Shown one piece after another: positions 58,611 to 64,000 of a stretch of DNA of 64,000 bases. Positions within the stretch are counted from its first letter, which is position 1. The number at the start of each line of letters is the position of its first letter. Where the stretch lies: assembly GCF_000275845.1 (NCBI RefSeq), contig NW_006766926.1:193861-257860 (forward strand), read 5' to 3'. The notes below the pieces were generated by a model. The model was not told the origin of the DNA. It worked only from the letters and a program-made list of their open reading frames with translations, and searched no databases. The translations under genes and the position numbers were made by a program. This DNA is from Dichomitus squalens LYAD-421 SS1 (lineage: Eukaryota; Basidiomycota; Agaricomycetes; Polyporales; Polyporaceae).

Positions 58611-61600
58611 TCAGCGACGTTTGGCCGTGCCGCTTTGTACTGAGGGCGCTTTCCCCTTAGCGGCCTTGATACGCTTGCTACGACGTACAGCGGAAGAACC
58701 ACCTTCTTCGTCATCATCTTCTTCGTCGTCTGCCAGGTTGTCCGTCAGATCTTCGACGTGCGCTCGTTTCTTCGATGAGCTGGAGGACGATGGGATGCCG
58801 ACAATATCCAGTCGACGAGCCGTCGTGACCTTTTCATGAGACAAGGCGATACGAATGTCCTGGGACGTGCGATCCGAGAGGGCGGTTCCACCAGTAGACA
58901 TCTTACCGATACCGCGCAAGGCCGGAGGGTCTGGTGCTCGGTAGACATCCTGATGCTGCCTAATGGAGAACTGGTCGGGAGCCTTGTCGGCGAAGTCGAT
59001 TGATGTCTCGGAGTGTGCGTAAAGTAACTGGATCAATTCGTTGGGGTCGGACAGGAACGACCCCATCTGGAACGGTTCTGCACGAGAATCTGGCGGCCTC
59101 GAGCTCCCCATATTGACACGGGCTGCTAGGCGATTGACGGCGAGTTGCAGTTGGTCGCTGGCAAATCCAAATCGACGCCTCCGAGGCGCATGGGCAACCT
59201 TTGTCGGAGCGTGTGGCTGTGCGGGAGGTTGTGATTGAGCGACGACGTCGATAGGGCCGTATAAACGATCCATCTCGTGGTCATCAATCACGTCGTAGGC
59301 CCACTTGCAACAGAGCACAATTTCATCTAGAAGTGCCTGGAGATGGGGATTCGCCGTGAGCTGGAAGCCTACCGAACCGCTGCGGAGCATTGCATGTTTG
59401 GCATCCCCGCCAATCTGCACGCCACCAACTATGAAGCAACCTTCGAAGAGGGTCTCGATCTTCTCCCGAAGTCCAATGTTTGTGGGGTGGTAGCGAAGGA
59501 CGAGATAGATGTAGCAGTGGATGAAGGACTCGATGTCATCCGACCGACGATAAGGCTTCCTTGGGTATTTGAGAGACATGGCTGACCGGAATTGCCAAGT
59601 TCCCTATAGACATCGCAGTGATGAGAGATAGTAGATCAGGAGATAGTCGATGGACATACCGTCCTGTCGGGCTCCACTGCACCTTGTCCAAGCTCGCACT
59701 GCAGTCTGGACAGATCCCAGTCGATCAGGATGCCGAACCTCTCCCCGTTCTCTTCAACGCGGATCATGATGTTGCCCACGCTGATGTCACGATGAATGAC
59801 CCCCGCGAGGTCCCACGCCTTGCAATGAGCTACAAACACCACAGTCAATTCAGAATGACACCATCCGGGCAAAATCCATACCTGTGAGAGCGTCTGCAAC
59901 GAACCCGGCGAGCTCCCCGAAACTCTCGAACTCCGAGACGGGCAAACAGATCTCCGCAATAGCAATCCGATAATGACGGCGGGGAACCGGTCTGTTCTTG
60001 GAGGGCAGATCCTTTTGAACCTCAGTGCACTGAGCATTACTGCCCCCGACGTCGCCGCCGCAGATCAACGTCGCGATCCCATCCTCAGGCTTCACGCCCT
60101 TCCGTTGAAGCCGCTCGTAGACCAAGTGTTCCGGCCGTGTGCGACCTGGAACATACGGACGCCAAGAGTCCTTCACGAAGCAAGGGACCCACTTCTTCCG
60201 ATTGGTCACGTCGAAGGCCATGAAGCCCTTCGTGCACCGACCGACGAGGGCGTCCGCGGAAAAGTGTGGGCGGCCAACGATGAACTTGCGGACCGGAGGA
60301 TCAGCTTTGCTCTTGCTGGAGGACGGGGAGGCGGAGCTTGTCGAAGAAGAGGGGGCGGGGGGTGCAGATGGTGAGGGATGTGGATCATCAGGTAATGGTT
60401 CGCCGGGGAACCACTCCTCGAGCGACGGAGGCGTATACTCAATCTCGAGCTCGTATAATGGACAGTTCCCCTCCGCCGCCTTCTCGAGACCCTTCCGGAC
60501 GTGAGAGGGCAGTTCCGCGTTGGTTGCCTCGTCGAGGAACCTCCTCCGTGTCTCTTCGTCCATTAGCTTGGCCGTAGTGTCACGCCCCATCGATTCTTTC
60601 AATCCCGCCTTCGCGAGCTTCGCAAGCTTCCAGACGAACTCGTGGAGAAGCGACGTCGGCTTCCTCCAGCTGAACGGCTCCGAGACGTAGGCACCAGACC
60701 GGTCGAAGAAGAGGAGGCGGGCCATGTCGTAGCACACGTAGACGGCGTAGCAGAAGGTGCGGTGCTGGTACTTGAATACGTTGAGAATGTACTCGATGAA
60801 CTGACCCAGGGCTTTCTCGCCTTTATCGGACAGCTTGATGAACGGCGGAACGTGCTTCTTCACGGTCTCTGGCTCAGGCGCGTCGGTGGATTTCGCCTGG
60901 GAGTCTTCTTGCTCCTCTCGTTTGTCGATGCCGTACTGAGCTCCGTGCTGTTCATCTGCTTCTTCTTCCCCAGACTCGTCAGCATCTTCGTCTTCCACCT
61001 CACTACCCTCCTCAACGTCCTCGCCGTCGTCGGCCTCCTCGTGCATCTCGCCCTCTGGCCACACCCCTTTTGGCTTCGACCTGAAGTAGAACGCGGATCC
61101 CTCCTCCTTCCCCTTCACTTCGATGGGGACGTCCATCCAGTGCCATGACCGCAGCCCCAACTGCCGGGTCTCCAGCTCCTTCTCGCTCATCTTGCTCTTC
61201 TTCCAATGCTCCGTCGTAAACGTCGTCGCCTCCTGCGCCAGTGGCGTGTTCAGATAGATACCTGCGTCGTTAAACGTGTCCTTTCTCCCGCTATTCCCAT
61301 CCTTTGCCTTGTGGTTCGCGGTGTCCAGGAACTTCAGGTCCTTGCATTCAGCCGCGTCTAGTACGGACTGGATGACCTTACCCTGGACGCCGTCCATAGT
61401 CAGTCATTTACGCGAGAAAGCAAGGATAAGTGGACACTCACCAGTTGCGGGTAGATCTTCTTCTCGAGCATGTCCTTCCTGAGTCTGGGCGACTTGAACT
61501 TCCTCCGCTCAACCTCCGTGGGGGGAGCCCCGGGAACCAGGGCAGAGAACAGTTCGTTGCTGAGGAGGTGGAAGCGCGTTCCCATACCTGTCTCGTCGAT

Positions 61601-61939
61601 GAGAAGAGATGCGAGCTCCTTGCCGGTCTTCTTTGTGTACGCGTCGCGGTTCGTCGCCGATGGGCAGTAGCGAATGAACGACGGACGAGGGTTGAGTGGA
61701 GGTTGAGCAGTGGGCGGCGGCTCGGTAGTGGTTGCGTCGGGAGATCCTTGTGCTGGGCCGTTGGAAGTACCAACGGCGGGGTTGTCGGTGGTTACGCCGC
61801 TGGTTGTTGAATCGTTGGCGGCGGTGGCAGCTCCAGCAACGGCAGCGTCGTTGGCTATAGGGGCCAAGTATCCGCTTGGCACAGAGGGTGGATGATCGGC
61901 ACTGTGTGCAGAGACGGCGGGATGGTTGATGTCAGACAT
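58611..61939 (-). CDS. FunK1-5: fungal-type protein kinase, intact
   Basis: Exons on the minus strand are 61939-61442, 61382-59882, 59829-59660 and 59603-58611, giving 1053 residues. The N-terminus (MSDINHPAVSAHSADHPPS) is almost that of FunK1-2, and intron positions and phases are the same. The acidic linker is shorter than in FunK1-2, which accounts for most of the 51-residue difference. Kinase residues: CFVKDSW (Lys570), VIHRDISVGNIMI (Asp681, Asn686), LIDWDLSR, RKPYRRSDDIESF. The C-terminal part (ADDEEDDDEEGG then RRSKRIKAAKGKAP and TAKRR) is closer to FunK1-3/-4 than to FunK1-2, which suggests exchange or gene conversion between copies. All catalytic residues are present. Confidence 0.93.
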
Positions 61940-62930
61940 GTTGAACGAGGAGATGGATCAGGTCAGAGGTTGAACTTACGGCTAAGGGTGCTCGAGTGTT
62001 TTATATGATCGAGCACAGATTCCAAACTCCGAGGGGTTTTTGTGCGACTAATTGGGAAACGGTAGTTCGCGTAGTTCTTATCGGGCAAAATGAGTCGAGT
62101 GCGAAGCTGAGCGGCACTGCCAGTGCGTGAGCTTGGGCCAACCACGACTCGATCGCCTGGTGTGTGCAATGAGTCAGTCACTGATCCGCAGCTGTGGCAG
62201 GTACTGATAGCCTTACGATGATGCAGAGCAAGACAAAGATACTTGCGCAGAATGTCCAATGACAAAGGAGGTGGTGGCACTCGGCTGTTTGTGCCCATCG
62301 GCACGTTGCGTCTGAGTTGAACACTCTTGTCCAAATTAGGCATGTCGCAGCATTAGACGCCCATTAATGTGCCGACGCCGCTCGACCAGGACACTCGTCA
62401 CCGTTAAGCGTTCGGCCATGACATACGATCGGACCAGGACAGCGCAAGAGATATCATGTGAATAGCGTGTTGCTTATTTTCCCCCTTCGATTCTATGTTC
62501 TGGTAGTTTCGACCCGGGGCTCCTAACCACAAGCGCTCCTTCCGCTGCGTAGTTCCTCACAAAGTAGGTTCTCTAGCAGAGGAAGGCGCAAGGCATCATA
62601 AACTACGTACAAAATATTTTTGGTATTCTGGTCAAAGGGCTATCACCCATGTGTTACGTCGTATGCCGTGCGTCAGATCGCCGAGGAATCTGCACCCTCT
62701 GGGTCATCGTTCGTCATGTCCATCGGCACGTGAACCCCATCCAACTTGCAACCCAGGTCTTACAACGCCAGAAAAATACAGGATACTATCGGGAAGAGCT
62801 TTGCGCCGGAACCTGGACGCGTACTCAGACTATGCTCACCGAACCACCTAAGATGCCTACACGCACAGGCGCGCATCACAGAGGTCCAGAGTTGAAAGAG
62901 AGATGAAGAGCGACAATAGCGTGCTAGAGA
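61940..62930 (-). repeat. FunK1-5 upstream block, shared with FunK1-2
   Basis: Reverse complement of 10060-11049. It includes the TATA element, the CAGATTCCAAACTCCGAGGG segment near 62018 and the region near 62640-62900. No gene is supported. It is expected to contain the FunK1-5 promoter. Confidence 0.65.
61999..62005 (-). promoter_or_regulatory. TATA box of FunK1-5
   Basis: TATAAAA on the minus strand, 60 bases before the ATG at 61939; the same element and distance as in FunK1-2. Confidence 0.55.
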
Positions 62931-62992
62931 GCGGGGCAACATTTTAGATGAATAGATGAAGATCAGACAATGGTGCAACATACAAAGATGGG

Positions 62993-63046
62993 GGCACAAA
63001 CAGTGAAGAGGGCACAAACAGTGAAGAGGGCACAAACAGTGAAGAG
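62993..63046. repeat. 18-base tandem repeat, three copies
   Basis: GGCACAAACAGTGAAGAG occurs three times without change. The matching place near 10010 in the left arm has only one such unit (CCTCTTCACCGTTTGTGCTC), so the expansion happened after the arms separated. Confidence 0.9.
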
Positions 63047-63050
63047 GATA

Positions 63051-63360
63051 TCAACTAAGACAATATAGCACACGGCATACGGTAAGGAGAACAACAGCTC
63101 GACAGCAAGGTACGGGAGCGAGGTCTACAGGATTATATCGCCAGCTATCATTGACGTGCATACGTGGAGGGTAAGCGGCGGAAGGTAGGCCATCGAGGGA
63201 ATCGCAAACGTGCGTAATGATATGAACGGGGACAAACCAGACAGCGGTGAGGGGCTTGGCAGTGGGGAACGCGCAATGTGCAGTAATGGGGACGCATGAC
63301 TGCAACGACGAGCATGGCTGGGCTGGATGGGCTGGATGGGCATAGACATTGCACGCATTA
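63051..63360 (-). repeat. Dispersed repeat, copy 3
   Basis: Minus-strand counterpart of 9650-9920 and of 6900-7170. It marks the outer end of the right arm; beyond 63360 no similarity to the left flank is seen. Confidence 0.6.
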
Positions 63361-63479
63361 AACCTTAATCGCTCATCGCGACACAGCGTGAAGCGTCAGA
63401 TTATGGAAGGAGGGGAACATGGACAGGATGAGCGCATTCTTAGCAGATTCCCATTACATTCCTGATAAACTCGGGGCTG

Positions 63480-64000
63480 TGAAGACAAAGATTAGATCCG
63501 ACTAGAGTCGAGGCAAGATCTTCAGTCAGTAAGGAAAGACTATATTGCAGCAACGAACTGTACCTAGAGTCGAGGCAAGACTACAAAGGTTAAGTAAGTA
63601 ACTACAAGTTAGAGATAGATGTAACGAAGTACTCACTCTTCAGTCAGTAAGGAAAGACTGAAGAGGGAGGACGCAATCTGAAGTCCTTATATACTACAGA
63701 GAAGTGTCCATGACTAATCAAAGAGTGGTTAGTCACATGTACCATAGTGCGATGAATAATACGATGGTGAAAGAATTGCGACATATCGCACCATAGGATG
63801 AGTAAGAGATGAGTAAGGCATAGACCTGTCTAGACCGTTCTGGAGTAGTACGGATTGTCCTAGACAGTACCAGAAGAGTCCGGAAGCATCTGGAAAAACA
63901 GCCTTTGCGAATTGACACTAATTATCACTATTCAGATAATCTCATCTATATTAGCAAGTGTTAGCAGAGATGACATCTACATTAGAGCTACTATTCAGAC
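63480..64000 (-). mobile_element. Possible LTR end of a retroelement (incomplete)
   Basis: The AT-rich end of the window reads on the minus strand like a promoter-bearing LTR: TATATAA (complement of 63687-63693) followed by a pyrimidine-rich leader. It holds two direct repeats: CTAGAGTCGAGGCAAGA at 63502-63518 and 63564-63580, and a 23-base one starting TCTTCAGTCAGTAAGG at 63519-63541 and 63637-63659. No polymerase domain or primer-binding site is visible and the element may run past the window, so this is tentative. Confidence 0.3.

Larger units (their letters stand above)
49860..63360 (-). repeat. Right arm of the large inverted repeat
   Basis: Reverse-complement counterpart of 9650-23420. 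Its inner end is the tail of the intact vezatin-like gene and its outer end is the dispersed repeat at 63051-63360. Gene order read leftward from 63360 equals that read rightward from 9650. The sequence outside 63360 shares nothing visible with that outside 9650, which marks the outer breakpoint. Confidence 0.8.

Overview
The window looks like nuclear DNA of a filamentous basidiomycete, probably a wood-decay Agaricomycete. Coding regions are cut by short GT..AG introns of about 50-75 nt, and the gene families are typical of that group: fungal-specific FunK1 kinases, a HET-domain protein, a DUF6533-type membrane protein, an HSF-type transcription factor and a vezatin/Inp2-like membrane protein. 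All exon joins below were worked out by eye from reading frame, splice signals and comparison among the paralogues in the window. Family names come from recognition of motifs, not from a search.

Layout. 0.1-1.5 kb: a six-exon pyridoxal kinase, the one clear primary-metabolism gene. 2.3-23.9 kb: an accessory block with three FunK1 kinase genes on the + strand, separated by decayed copies of two other genes (a vezatin-like gene and an unnamed Met/Pro/Gln-rich gene). 23.9-32.3 kb: a duplicated pair of a CCDC137-like nucleolar protein gene and a HET-domain gene. In the left copy the nucleolar gene is intact and the HET gene is broken; in the right copy it is the reverse. A DUF6533-type gene lies between them. 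33.9-37.0 kb: an HSF-type transcription factor gene whose 3' flank is duplicated at 28.5-29.1 kb. 37.0-46.5 kb: about 9.5 kb where I recognise no gene. 46.5-50.2 kb: an intact vezatin/Inp2-like gene. 51.1-61.9 kb: two more FunK1 genes on the - strand with the same decayed neighbours in mirror order. 63.4-64 kb: an AT-rich end that resembles a retroelement LTR.

The main structural result is that 9.65-23.4 kb and about 49.9-63.4 kb form a diverged inverted repeat of roughly 13.5 kb per arm. The order is upstream block, FunK1, vezatin-like copy (opposite strand, tail to tail with FunK1), unnamed relic, FunK1, vezatin-like tail. FunK1-2 pairs with FunK1-5, and FunK1-3 pairs with FunK1-4. The intact vezatin-like gene at 46.5-50.2 kb closes the inner end of the right arm and is the best model for the decayed copies. 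FunK1 kinases and HET proteins often occur in expanded, fast-changing families in these fungi, and this locus appears to be one such birth-and-death region beside conserved single-copy genes.
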